A stretch of DNA of 64,000 bases from Lewinellaceae bacterium (GTDB lineage: Bacteria; Bacteroidota; Bacteroidia; Chitinophagales; Saprospiraceae), in the NCBI GenBank assembly GCA_020636355.1, contig JACJYB010000001.1, positions 620,001 to 684,000 on the forward strand. The letters run 5' to 3'. The notes under the pieces are model-generated. The model had not been told where the DNA came from, ran no database searches, and saw nothing but the letters and a program-made list of their open reading frames with translations. The first letter of the stretch is position 1, and each line of letters starts with the position of its first letter. Of this stretch, positions 41,103-49,812 are shown one piece after another. Made by a program: the position numbers and the translations under genes.

Positions 41103-41624
41103 ATGATTATCCTGTACCTTGTATTGGCATTGATTGCCTTGTTATTGCTTACTGCTGCTATCCTTCCAAAAACCTCAACGCTTACGGTGAGTACGGTGAT
41201 TGACCGTCCGGTACGAGATGTGTTTGAGTATGTCAAGCACCTTAAAAATCAAAAATACTACAGTGTTTGGGTCATGGCTGATCCGGATGTCAAACTTTCT
41301 TATACAGGAGAGGATGGGACGGTCGGTTTCATTTCAGCATGGTCTAGTGAGAACAAGAATGTTGGCGTTGGTGCCCAGGAAATTACCAATATCGTGGATG
41401 GTCAGCGCTATGACGTTGAATTGCGTTTTGAAAAACCATTTAAAGCGACCAACCAGGCGTACACGACGACGGAGGCCTTGGGTAATGATCAGACAAGAGT
41501 GACGAATGTGTTTACAGCGCATTCAGCTTTTCCGATGAATCTCATGTCTGTTCTGATGAAAAACATGCTCCTTCGGGATATGAATCAGAATATGGCTAAC
41601 CTGAAAAAAGAGTTGGAAGTCTAG
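41103..41624 (+). CDS. Membrane-anchored SRPBCC-family protein
   Basis: 173 residues. An N-terminal helix (about 2-23) anchors an SRPBCC-type domain: STLTVSTVIDRPVRDVFEYVKHLKNQKYYSVWV, SWSSENKNVGVGAQEITNI, VELRFEKPF and a C-terminal helix MKNMLLRDMNQNMANLKKELEV. It resembles the 'polyketide cyclase / SRPBCC' proteins often seen in Bacteroidota. A ligand cannot be assigned. It is divergent from the lipocalin-like pair; repeats stand on both sides of it. Confidence 0.85.
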   Translation: MIILYLVLALIALLLLTAAILPKTSTLTVSTVIDRPVRDVFEYVKHLKNQKYYSVWVMADPDVKLSYTGEDGTVGFISAWSSENKNVGVGAQEITNIVDGQRYDVELRFEKPFKATNQAYTTTEALGNDQTRVTNVFTAHSAFPMNLMSVLMKNMLLRDMNQNMANLKKELEV

Positions 41625-41638
41625 GTCGGGTGGTCGCT

Positions 41639-42192
41639 ATTCGCTGTACGCCTTTCGCCTTTAGCCTTTCACCATTGGCCTTTCACCTCCCACGTCAACA
41701 CGTCAACACCCATGTATGTAAATACGGCAACAAGTATTCACTTGAGATCACGGATTCTTAAAAAAAAAGAACTGAATGCTTAGTGTTCCTTAGTGCCCTT
41801 AGTGTCTTAGTGGTAAAATGCTGTACGCATTTAGCCTTTCACCATTGGCCTTTCACCTCCCACGTCAACACGTCAACACCCATGAATGTAAATACGGTAA
41901 GAAGCATTCACTTGAGATCACGGATTCTTAAAAAAAAAGAACTGAAAACTTAGTGTTCCTTAGTGCCCTTAGTGTCTTAGTGGTAAAATGCTGTACGCCT
42001 TTAGCCTTTCACCATTGGCCTTTCACCTCCCACGGAAACACCCAGGAATGTAAATACGGTAAGAAGCATTCACTTGAGATCACGGATTTTTTAAAAAAAA
42101 AGAACTGAATGCTTAGTGTTCCTTAGTGCCCTTAGTGGTAAAATGCTTCACGCCTTTAGCCTTTGGCCTTTCACCTCCCACGAAAACACATG
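41639..42192. repeat. Three long tandem copies (177, 170, 154 bp) plus a partial copy of a composite repeat
   Basis: Units start at about 41644, 41821, 41991 and (partial) 42145. Each begins with heptamers (attcgct, gtacgcc, tttcgcc, tttagcc, tttcacc, attggcc, tttcacc in unit 1), passes through TCCC into octamers (acgtcaac twice), then a spacer with a nine-A run (nine or more in the copies). It ends in a CTTAGTG-rich block repeating every 8-10 bp and GGTAAAATG. The array fills the convergent gap before the pgk stop. No coding frame is credible. Confidence 0.9.
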
Positions 42193-42193
42193 A

Positions 42194-43396
42194 TTACCCG
42201 ATCGAGCTAATACCAGGCATGTCACCCCCTTCGAGCATGGTCAGCATAGCGCCTCCACCGGTAGAAACGTAACTGACTTCATCGTCAAGGCCCATCTGAT
42301 TAACCGCTGCTACCGAGTCACCGCCACCCACCAAACTGAATGCGCCTAGTTTGGTTGCTGCAGCTACCGCCTCCGCAATCTTCTTGGTGCCATTGGCGAA
42401 AGCAGGCATTTCAAAAACACCCATTGGACCATTCCAGCAGATGGTTTTCGAAGCTTTGATGGCATCACTGAACGTGACCACTGCTTCCGGCCCGATATCC
42501 AATCCCAACCAACCGTCAGGAATCTGGTTGCTCATTACCAGCTGGGTTTTTGCGTCTGCCGCAAATGCATCCGCGGCAATGCTGTCGACCGGCAGCAACA
42601 AATTGACTCCTTTAGCCTTTGCTTTGGTAACCAGTTCGTTAGCAAGATCAAGCTTCTCTTCTTCACAGAGAGAAGAGCCAATCTTTCCGCCTTGCGCCTT
42701 CATGAAGGTGTAGGCCATACCGCCACCAATGATGATGTTATCGGCTTTATCCAGCAGGTTTTCAATTAATAAAATTTTGTCAGATACTTTTGCTCCCCCC
42801 AGGATCGCGGTAAAAGGACGTTCCGGTTGATTTAATACCTTTTGGGCACTCTCGACTTCCTTTTGCATCAGCAGTCCGAAGGATTTATGGGCGGCATCAA
42901 AGAACCCGGCCAATATCGCGTTTGAAGCATGCGCCCGGTGTGCAGTGCCAAAGGCATCGTTGATGAATACCTGACCCAGTTTGGCCCATTTCTCGGCGAG
43001 TTCTTGTTTACCTTTCTCTTCACCTGCTTCAAACCGGGTATTTTCCAATAAAAGGATAGAACCTGATGGGGCTTCAGCAACAGCTTTTTCCGCTTCGGGA
43101 CCACTCACATAGGGAACAAAGAGGACCGGCTTCCCGATGAGCGCTGCCAGGTGCGGTGCTACCGGAGCCAATGAAAATTTAGCCACGTTAAGACTGCCGT
43201 CCTCGTTCAACGCTTTCAGAGGGCGTCCGAGATGCGAAAGAAGGATGATCTTACGTGCACCTTGATCCAGCAGGGTGTTGATGGTAGGAATGGCAGCCTT
43301 GATGCGGGTATCGTCGGAGACTTTACCCTCTTTAATGGGTACATTGAAGTCAACACGTACCAGGACATCTTTATCTTTTACATCGATTTTGATCAT
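42194..43396 (-). CDS. pgk: Phosphoglycerate kinase
   Basis: Start taken at 43396 (MIKIDVKDKDVLVRVDFNVP); the longer frame to 43432 adds twelve residues (MTGFFLLKNKTI) made by reading into the terminator. About 400 residues, the usual length. VRVDFNVPIKEGKVSDDTRI is the N-terminal substrate motif. DNIIIGGGMAYTFMKAQGGKIGSSLCEEEK and the ATP-binding GGGDSVAAVNQMGLDDEVSYVSTGGGAMLTMLEGG follow. It forms ATP and 3-phosphoglycerate from 1,3-bisphosphoglycerate. It lies downstream of gap but an intrinsic terminator separates them, so expression may be partly independent. Confidence 0.97.
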   Translation of the reverse strand: MIKIDVKDKDVLVRVDFNVPIKEGKVSDDTRIKAAIPTINTLLDQGARKIILLSHLGRPLKALNEDGSLNVAKFSLAPVAPHLAALIGKPVLFVPYVSGPEAEKAVAEAPSGSILLLENTRFEAGEEKGKQELAEKWAKLGQVFINDAFGTAHRAHASNAILAGFFDAAHKSFGLLMQKEVESAQKVLNQPERPFTAILGGAKVSDKILLIENLLDKADNIIIGGGMAYTFMKAQGGKIGSSLCEEEKLDLANELVTKAKAKGVNLLLPVDSIAADAFAADAKTQLVMSNQIPDGWLGLDIGPEAVVTFSDAIKASKTICWNGPMGVFEMPAFANGTKKIAEAVAAATKLGAFSLVGGGDSVAAVNQMGLDDEVSYVSTGGGAMLTMLEGGDMPGISSIG

Positions 43397-43418
43397 GATG
43401 GTCTTATTTTTTAGCAAG

Positions 43419-43456
43419 AAAAAACCCGTCATGCGGAACTGGCCGGCATGACGGGT
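43419..43456 (-). terminator. Strong intrinsic terminator between gap and pgk
   Basis: ACCCGTCATGC (43424-43434) pairs with GCATGACGGGT (43446-43456), an 11-bp perfect stem with an 11-nt loop; on the minus strand the stem is followed by T6. It ends the gap message 30 bp after the stop and just before pgk, so it should reduce read-through into pgk. Confidence 0.85.
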
Positions 43457-43485
43457 AAGAAGTTTATCATTACAGACTGAAAGGA

Positions 43486-44481
43486 TTAAACCTTAGCAGT
43501 CAAGTCAGCCAAACGTGCCGAATAGCCGGCTTCATTGTCATACCAGCTTACCAATTTGACAAAATTGCCATTTTTAACATCCGTCAACCCGGAATCAAAA
43601 ATGGAAGAGTGTTTGTTGCCAATGATGTCACTGGAAACGATCGGATCTTCGGTGTACTCCAAAATGCCTTTTAAAGGTCCTTCAGTAGCGGCTTTTTTAA
43701 ATGCGGCATTTACTTCTTCTACCGTTACATTTTTTTCCAGCATAAAGTTGCATTCGATCATGGATCCCGTAATCACGGGTACCCGTAATGCGATGGCAAA
43801 AAACTTGCCTTTAACAGCTGGAATGACTTCCGACACGGCATTGGCCGCTCCGGTGGAAGTGGGAACAATATTTTGTGCAGCTGCACGGGCACGACGAAGA
43901 TCGCGGTGCGGGGCGTCCTGAATGTTTTGATCACCGGTATAAGCATGGATCGTTGACATGGAACCGAACTGAAGGCCCCAATTGTCCATGACCACTTTGA
44001 CGACCGGCGTCAGACAGTTGGTCGTACAGGAAGCATTGGAGTAGATGGTGATATCATCTGCAATTTCTTCGCCATTAACACCCAATACGATGGTCTTGAT
44101 GCCTGCGCCTTTACCGGGAGCCGAAATCACAACTTTCTTAGCTCCTGCTTCCAGATGCTTGGCCGCTTTGTCTGCGGAGGTGAAGATGCCGGTACATTCC
44201 AGGACCACATCGACGTTGTTTTCTTTCCAGGGTAGGGTAGCCGGATCCTTGATGGCCGAAGCCAGGATCTTCTTGCCATTTACGATCAAATGCTCGTCTG
44301 TCGCCGAAACAGTACCTTTGAAAGGGCCATGAGCCGTGTCGTATTTTAAGAGATGTGCCAGTGTCTCATTATCCGTCAGGTCATTGATGGCAACAACTTC
44401 AACTTCCGGATTGTCTAACAGGTTGCGAAAGGTTAACCGGCCAATCCGACCGAAACCGTTGATTGCAATTCTTTTTGGCAT
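43486..44481 (-). CDS. gap: Glyceraldehyde-3-phosphate dehydrogenase, type I
   Basis: 331 residues. NAD-binding INGFGRIGRL (7-16) and Asp34 suit NAD use. Catalytic Cys152 sits in SNASCTTNCLTPV and the proton acceptor is His179 (STIHAYTGDQ). The DLRRARAAAQNIVPTSTGAA phosphate region is intact. It oxidises glyceraldehyde-3-phosphate in the cytoplasm. A TATATTTG promoter box lies 78 bp upstream, and an intrinsic terminator lies downstream, before pgk. Confidence 0.97.
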   Translation of the reverse strand: MPKRIAINGFGRIGRLTFRNLLDNPEVEVVAINDLTDNETLAHLLKYDTAHGPFKGTVSATDEHLIVNGKKILASAIKDPATLPWKENNVDVVLECTGIFTSADKAAKHLEAGAKKVVISAPGKGAGIKTIVLGVNGEEIADDITIYSNASCTTNCLTPVVKVVMDNWGLQFGSMSTIHAYTGDQNIQDAPHRDLRRARAAAQNIVPTSTGAANAVSEVIPAVKGKFFAIALRVPVITGSMIECNFMLEKNVTVEEVNAAFKKAATEGPLKGILEYTEDPIVSSDIIGNKHSSIFDSGLTDVKNGNFVKLVSWYDNEAGYSARLADLTAKV

Positions 44482-44558
44482 AATTCCAATTATTTAGATG
44501 AAATAAAATAGCTTCTAAGGGAAGGCAAAGTTAGGCTAAGGCTCCTTAAATCGGATCG

Positions 44559-44566
44559 CAAATATA
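44559..44566 (-). promoter_or_regulatory. Bacteroidetes -7 promoter box TATATTTG upstream of gap
   Basis: On the minus strand the sequence reads TATATTTG, an exact TAnnTTTG match, 78 bp before the gap start. The -33 TTG is not obvious. It would leave a leader of about 70 nt. Confidence 0.55.
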
Positions 44567-44617
44567 CAACTTTACGGAGAATTAATACAGGTGCTTCTTG
44601 GATCTAAATGCGAAATT

Positions 44618-47161
44618 CTATGGCTGTATCCAAAGCTTTTTTGTGGATCCAAGTTTTCCACTGGAAGTTATCTGACGGATAAAATAGATTCCCGGTGTTG
44701 TAATGGGCAAGTACTGTGTAAAGGAATGGATCTCATCACGAATGTTCCATTGATGCAGGATATGGCCCTGCAAATCAATGCATTGCCAAATCCCGGTTAA
44801 GCTTTCTTTGGATTCAACGGCAATGCTTCCCTGGCTTGGCTGATAATAGGCTTGAAAACGGGATCCCGCCTCCTTCGTTGCCCGGGAAGTCGTCGCGTCC
44901 AGCTTAAGATAATAGGCAGATCGTCCATAAGTTGCTGCTGCCAGGGTCTGGCTGAAGCTATCAAAATCCAAATCTGTTATGATCGCGGTAGGCATACCGC
45001 TACCTAAAGGCTCCCAATGCCCGCCAATATTGGGACTCCAATACACGCCAATGTCCGTGGCAATGTATAAATCCTGGGTATTCGGATCTACCACTAAATC
45101 GTTAACCGGAATGTCCGGGAGATCGCCATCGATGCCTGTCCAGGTTTCACCGTAGTCGGTGGTCCTATAGATATGGCTGGAAGCGGAGCCATACCGGAAA
45201 CCGGACAGTGTAACGTAAGCAACTCCGGGTAATGAGGGATGTGCTACGACGCGGGTTACCCATCTTTTAGGCAGATTGTTTGTCACATTTTTCCAGGTTT
45301 CTCCCTGATCTTTCGTGATCCAAACGAAACCATCATCCGTACCTACCCAGATGACATTATGGTCGGAATAAGGAAGATCTATGGTGGTTATGGTGCCATA
45401 GGTGACTTCCCCTGGTCCTGGTCCGTTGGTAAGGTCTTCGCTGATTGGAAACCAGGTATTTGCCTGATCGATGGATTTATACAACCGGTAGGTGCCCAGA
45501 TACAGGATCTGATGATCTGCGGGATCAATGATGGCTGGTGTATTCCAGTTGGTCCGGTCCTGGGTATTGATTCCATTGCGGGCAATCGTAAAGCGGTTGC
45601 CACCATCGATGGATTTGGCAAAAGCTCCATATTGATATTCCGTATACATGATTAAGGGATCGACCGGATCGATCAGGGTATAAAATCCGTCCCCCACATA
45701 AATGGACTCCCAGTCATCCGGAGCTCCGGTGAGTGTCCGGATGCTCGCATTGTCCTGCGTGCCCCCGTAAAGTTGGGAAGGATTATGGGGATTGATCTCA
45801 ATCGTGTAAAACTGGGTGACCGGTAGATTGGGCCAATGGCGTGAGGTGCTTCCTCCGTCTCGGCTGGAATACACCCCCCCGTCGTTGCCTAAAATCAGGT
45901 GTTGTGGGTCATTGGGATCAATCTCCAGATCGTGCTGATCAACATGAGCATTACGGAAAATGGTATTCCATGTATCGCCTCCATTAACGGAAGCAAACAT
46001 AGGGAGGCCGGTCACGAAAATATGCATGGGATTGGCCGGACTAACAGCTACTTTTCCATACCAATACATGTAGGAAGGACTGTTGATGCCTACTGTACGC
46101 ACGGACGACCAATGATTGCCTGCGTCGTAACTGCGATATAACCCTTGCAGATAACCCACCTGATCGCAATACATGGCGTACAAGGTGTCCGGCGCTGAAT
46201 GTGCAATAGCCAATCCGATTCTGCCTTTATCCGCCGGTAGGGTAGGAAGGCCGGCTGTAAGTTCTTCCCAGGTATCCCCGCCATCCATGGACCGGAAGAG
46301 ACCAGTGGTTGCTCCGCCGTACTGACGGTTATCAACGGTGCGTTTCCTTTCCCAAAGTGCTGCAAATATCGTGTCCGGATGGGTTGGGTGAATTACTACA
46401 TCGATGCCCCCGGTGGAGTCGGAACGGGATAAGACCTGCTCCCAGTGCTTGCCTCCGTCCTTGGTTCGGAATATCCCCCGCTGGGCATTGTTATTAAATA
46501 ACTGCCCCATTGCGGCTACAAACACCGTCTGAGGGTCACGTGGGTGGATTTCAACTTTACCTATGCTACCGGATTCACCAAGCCCTGTATTGAGCCATGT
46601 CGTGCCACCATCGGTTGACTTAAGGATGCCCAGACCATCGTAGGTAAGCGAACCTCCCCCGGCATTAGCTTCACCGGTCCCCACATACAGCGTGTCACCC
46701 CGTACGGCAAAATCGCCGACGGCGGGCGATCCTTCCTCGTCGAGCAGTGATTCCCAGTGAATTCCTTCATCATAGGTGCGAAATAATCCTCCGGAGGCAG
46801 CGCCAGCATAGACTGCGCCATCGCTGGCCAATTCGATATCCGTGATTCGTCCGCCGATATTGGTTGGGCCCGCAAACTGCCAGAAGTATTCATTATTTCG
46901 GGTTTCCAGTTGTTTCATTTGTTCCCGATGCCTGTCCACCGCAAGCTGGTAAGCGCGCATATCCCAATTTTGGAAAGGGAAAGCACGTTGTTTGAAAAAC
47001 CAATCCTGCGGGGCATAAACCTCCTCCTCATTTTCCTGGTTCAGGGAATCGGAAAACTGGCATCCGAGCACCATCCAGGTGATGCATAAACTCGTGCCGA
47101 TTATTTTCCAGGCAAAGAATTGCTTAGGCGGATGGGTGTTGATTAAGTTTGATGACTGCAT
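44618..47161 (-). CDS. VPS10/sortilin-like propeller protein with lipobox and T9SS C-terminal domain
   Basis: Start taken at 47161 (MQSSNLINTHPPKQF); a longer frame reaches 47209. Signal region contains the membrane stretch IIGTSLCITWMVLGC, with VLGC resembling a lipobox. About residues 85-760 are sortilin-like blades (STDGGTTWLN, TKDGGKHWEQ, SMDGGDTWEE, SYDAGNHWSS, SRDGGSTSRH, TKDQGETWKN, TTDYGETWTG). The last 80 residues form a type A T9SS sorting domain (IYFIRQITSSGKLGSTKKLWIQ). The two targeting signals disagree about a lipid-anchored or a T9SS fate. It overlaps the acyl-CoA synthetase/GNAT gene by 38 bp, the last gene of that operon. Confidence 0.82.
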   Translation of the reverse strand: MQSSNLINTHPPKQFFAWKIIGTSLCITWMVLGCQFSDSLNQENEEEVYAPQDWFFKQRAFPFQNWDMRAYQLAVDRHREQMKQLETRNNEYFWQFAGPTNIGGRITDIELASDGAVYAGAASGGLFRTYDEGIHWESLLDEEGSPAVGDFAVRGDTLYVGTGEANAGGGSLTYDGLGILKSTDGGTTWLNTGLGESGSIGKVEIHPRDPQTVFVAAMGQLFNNNAQRGIFRTKDGGKHWEQVLSRSDSTGGIDVVIHPTHPDTIFAALWERKRTVDNRQYGGATTGLFRSMDGGDTWEELTAGLPTLPADKGRIGLAIAHSAPDTLYAMYCDQVGYLQGLYRSYDAGNHWSSVRTVGINSPSYMYWYGKVAVSPANPMHIFVTGLPMFASVNGGDTWNTIFRNAHVDQHDLEIDPNDPQHLILGNDGGVYSSRDGGSTSRHWPNLPVTQFYTIEINPHNPSQLYGGTQDNASIRTLTGAPDDWESIYVGDGFYTLIDPVDPLIMYTEYQYGAFAKSIDGGNRFTIARNGINTQDRTNWNTPAIIDPADHQILYLGTYRLYKSIDQANTWFPISEDLTNGPGPGEVTYGTITTIDLPYSDHNVIWVGTDDGFVWITKDQGETWKNVTNNLPKRWVTRVVAHPSLPGVAYVTLSGFRYGSASSHIYRTTDYGETWTGIDGDLPDIPVNDLVVDPNTQDLYIATDIGVYWSPNIGGHWEPLGSGMPTAIITDLDFDSFSQTLAAATYGRSAYYLKLDATTSRATKEAGSRFQAYYQPSQGSIAVESKESLTGIWQCIDLQGHILHQWNIRDEIHSFTQYLPITTPGIYFIRQITSSGKLGSTKKLWIQP

Positions 47162-49802
47162 AAAAGGTGTCCTGATCCTGGGAGGTAAAGATAAAACCTC
47201 TTTTCTCAAGGATGTGTATCATGCCTTCATTTCGTTTTAAAATATAACAGAAAATGCGCTGATAACCTTTGTTTAATGCATATTCAATTATATAATCTGT
47301 CAAGACGGATCCCAGACCCCGTCCTTGCCAGGGGTCAGCAACCACAATGGCATATTCGGCCTGAATTCCCCAGGGATCTCCTACAAGTCGGACTACTCCA
47401 ATCAGCTGGCTGCGGCCTTTGACTTTGATTTCTGCGACGATGGCCATTTCCCGGTCATAGTCAATATGTGTAAACCGGGAGAGCTGCTCATGGCTGACTT
47501 GACCCATGAAGCCAAAAAAGCGGAAATAAATGGTCTCGCGGGACAAGTATTCAAAAAGCTCCCTTTCCAGCGGCTCGTCTTCAGGGCGGATAGGCCGCAA
47601 AGTGACTTTTAGATCTTTAACCGTTATCTTTTTGGTGAGATGTACCGGATAAGGAGTGATCACCAGATGCTGATAAGGAGGGGCTACTGGTGCATTCGGC
47701 TCCAGAATCACCCGGGCATCCAAAACGGCCTGACCGGTTTCATCAATGGCTAAAGGATTCAGATCGATTTGCTGAATTTGAGGGAAATCCATTAACAGGT
47801 AAGCAAACCGGCATAGTAAAAACTTTAATGCCTCCAGATCCGCCGGGGGTTGATTGCGGTACCCTTTTAGCATTTGGTAAATCCTGGTCTGCTCGATGAG
47901 GTTTTGGGCCAGCGCCATATTGAGAGGCGGCAATGCGATGTGTGCATCTCTGAAAATCTCTACAGCTATCCCTCCGGCGCCAAAAACAATGACCGGACCA
48001 AACAGCTTATCCTTTTTTCCGCCGATTAACAATTCATAGCGTTTGATGACCATGGATTCGATCCGCACCCCTTCTATCCTTGCATCCGGTCGTTTTTTTT
48101 GGATTGACTCCAGTAAATCATGGTATTGATGCAAGGCCGCCTTCTTCGTATTAATGTTCAGACGTACGCCATTTGCCTCGGTCTTGTGAAGGATGTCGGG
48201 AGATGCGATCTTCAATGCCCAGGGTCGGGGCACCTCCTCTAAAGCAATATGCAACTCCTCCTCAGAGTGAATCAGCATGCCTGGTTCGCTGGGTATATCA
48301 TAAGCGGATAACAATAATTTGGCTTCTGTTTCTGTCAGGCTGGTGCGGCCTTCTGCAAACGCTTGATTCAGGATATTTTTTACGGTTTTTCGCTGCGGCG
48401 TAAAATCAGCTGGTACATCCGGCGGAGTCTCATACAGGAGCCGGATGTGACGGGCATATTCGGCCATCCTGAGAAATACATCCACCGCATCCTCCGGAAA
48501 CGCATAATTAGGTACCTGGTGAGCCTCCAGATGCTGAATGGCTTCCTTCACATCCGTCAAGCCCATCCAGGAGGCGAAGAGTGGCTTCTGATGGATGGCA
48601 CTCAGCTCCGTCACCACCTTTGCCACATCCAGGGCATCTGTGATAGCCTGGGGACAAAGAATCGCTAAAACGCCATCGACCTGTGGTTGTTCCAGACATG
48701 CTTCCAATGCCTGCCGGTACTGGAGGGCGGAAGCATCTCCCAATACATCAACTGGATTTTTGCGACTCCACGAAGAAGGCAGTATTTCGTTCAGGTGCCC
48801 GATGATTTTTTTGGGCAATGGGGCCATGTGCCCCCCGTGCCTGATGAGGTAATCGGTTGCCATAATGGCCGGCCCTCCGGCATTCGTGACCACGGCTAAC
48901 CGGTTGTTTTCAGGTATCGGCTGCATGGCTAATGCCTTGGCCAGGTAAAACAACTGGGCAACCGTCTCAACCCGTAAAATTCCTACCCGGGCAAATGCAG
49001 CATCAAAAACGGCATCATCCCCGGCAAGGGAACCGGTATGAGACAAGGCAGCGCTGGCGCCTTCCGGACTGGTACCTGATTTTAAGACAATGATCGGTTT
49101 TGATCTCGAATAAGCGCGCGCAGCGCTCATGAAAGCCTTGGGATTTTCCAGGGTTTCCATGTAGATCAGGATGCAACGAATGTTATCCCGGGTGCCGAAG
49201 TAGTCAATCAGGTCATGGAACCCGATATCGATCATGGATCCGACCGAGACGAAATGATTAAATCCGAATTGTTGTTGTTCGGACCAATCCAGAATGGTTG
49301 CCCCAAGGGCGCCGGACTGGGAGATGAATGCGATGTTTCCGGGTAATGGATCTTGTGTCCCGAAAGTTGCATTCAAACCAATGTTGGTGTTGATAAACCC
49401 AAAACAGTTAGGCCCGATGATACGAATTCCAAAGCGGTTTCTGATCTGCTCGATGCGCTGCAGGAGCTTTTTGCCTTCTGCTCCGATTTCTTTGAATCCG
49501 GCTGAGATGATGACGACCGCTTCAATCCCTTTTTTGCCACAATCCTCCATAACCTCCGGGACAGTGATCGCTGGGGTGGCGATAATTGCCAGATCGACCT
49601 CGCCGGGAATAATATCTACACGCTTGTAAGCCGTTCGTCCTGCAATGGTCTTGTGTTTGACATTGACCGGGTAGATGACGCCCTGGTAATTGGGTTTGAT
49701 TAAATTCCGCATCAAAGCATATCCTACGGTGTGTTCACGGTCCGAAGCTCCTACCAAAGCGATGGATCTGGGTTGAAACAGTTTATCGAGGATGTGCTTC
49801 AT
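47124..49802 (-). CDS. ADP-forming acyl-CoA synthetase fused to a GNAT acetyltransferase (Pat-like)
   Basis: 892 residues, the architecture of the Pat/YfiQ lysine acetyltransferases. Order: CoA-binding domain (1-130, opening FQPRSIALVGASDR), succinyl-CoA ligase-like domain with SQSGALGATILDW, the phosphohistidine motif SHTGSLAG (His255), ATP-grasp lobe (about 480-700, ALKIASPDILHKTEANGV), and a GNAT domain (about 725-890) with VVADPWQGRGLGSVLTDYIIEYA. His255 matches the phospho-His of ADP-forming acetyl-CoA synthetases, so it may be catalytically active, unlike the acyltransferase Pat, whose corresponding domain is thought to be inactive. It lies between a deacetylase-like gene and a propeller gene, 10 bp after the former. 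Acetate-CoA formation plus protein acetylation is the likely role. Confidence 0.92.
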   Translation of the reverse strand: MKHILDKLFQPRSIALVGASDREHTVGYALMRNLIKPNYQGVIYPVNVKHKTIAGRTAYKRVDIIPGEVDLAIIATPAITVPEVMEDCGKKGIEAVVIISAGFKEIGAEGKKLLQRIEQIRNRFGIRIIGPNCFGFINTNIGLNATFGTQDPLPGNIAFISQSGALGATILDWSEQQQFGFNHFVSVGSMIDIGFHDLIDYFGTRDNIRCILIYMETLENPKAFMSAARAYSRSKPIIVLKSGTSPEGASAALSHTGSLAGDDAVFDAAFARVGILRVETVAQLFYLAKALAMQPIPENNRLAVVTNAGGPAIMATDYLIRHGGHMAPLPKKIIGHLNEILPSSWSRKNPVDVLGDASALQYRQALEACLEQPQVDGVLAILCPQAITDALDVAKVVTELSAIHQKPLFASWMGLTDVKEAIQHLEAHQVPNYAFPEDAVDVFLRMAEYARHIRLLYETPPDVPADFTPQRKTVKNILNQAFAEGRTSLTETEAKLLLSAYDIPSEPGMLIHSEEELHIALEEVPRPWALKIASPDILHKTEANGVRLNINTKKAALHQYHDLLESIQKKRPDARIEGVRIESMVIKRYELLIGGKKDKLFGPVIVFGAGGIAVEIFRDAHIALPPLNMALAQNLIEQTRIYQMLKGYRNQPPADLEALKFLLCRFAYLLMDFPQIQQIDLNPLAIDETGQAVLDARVILEPNAPVAPPYQHLVITPYPVHLTKKITVKDLKVTLRPIRPEDEPLERELFEYLSRETIYFRFFGFMGQVSHEQLSRFTHIDYDREMAIVAEIKVKGRSQLIGVVRLVGDPWGIQAEYAIVVADPWQGRGLGSVLTDYIIEYALNKGYQRIFCYILKRNEGMIHILEKRGFIFTSQDQDTFYAVIKLNQHPSA

Positions 49803-49812
49803 CGGCTAAAGA

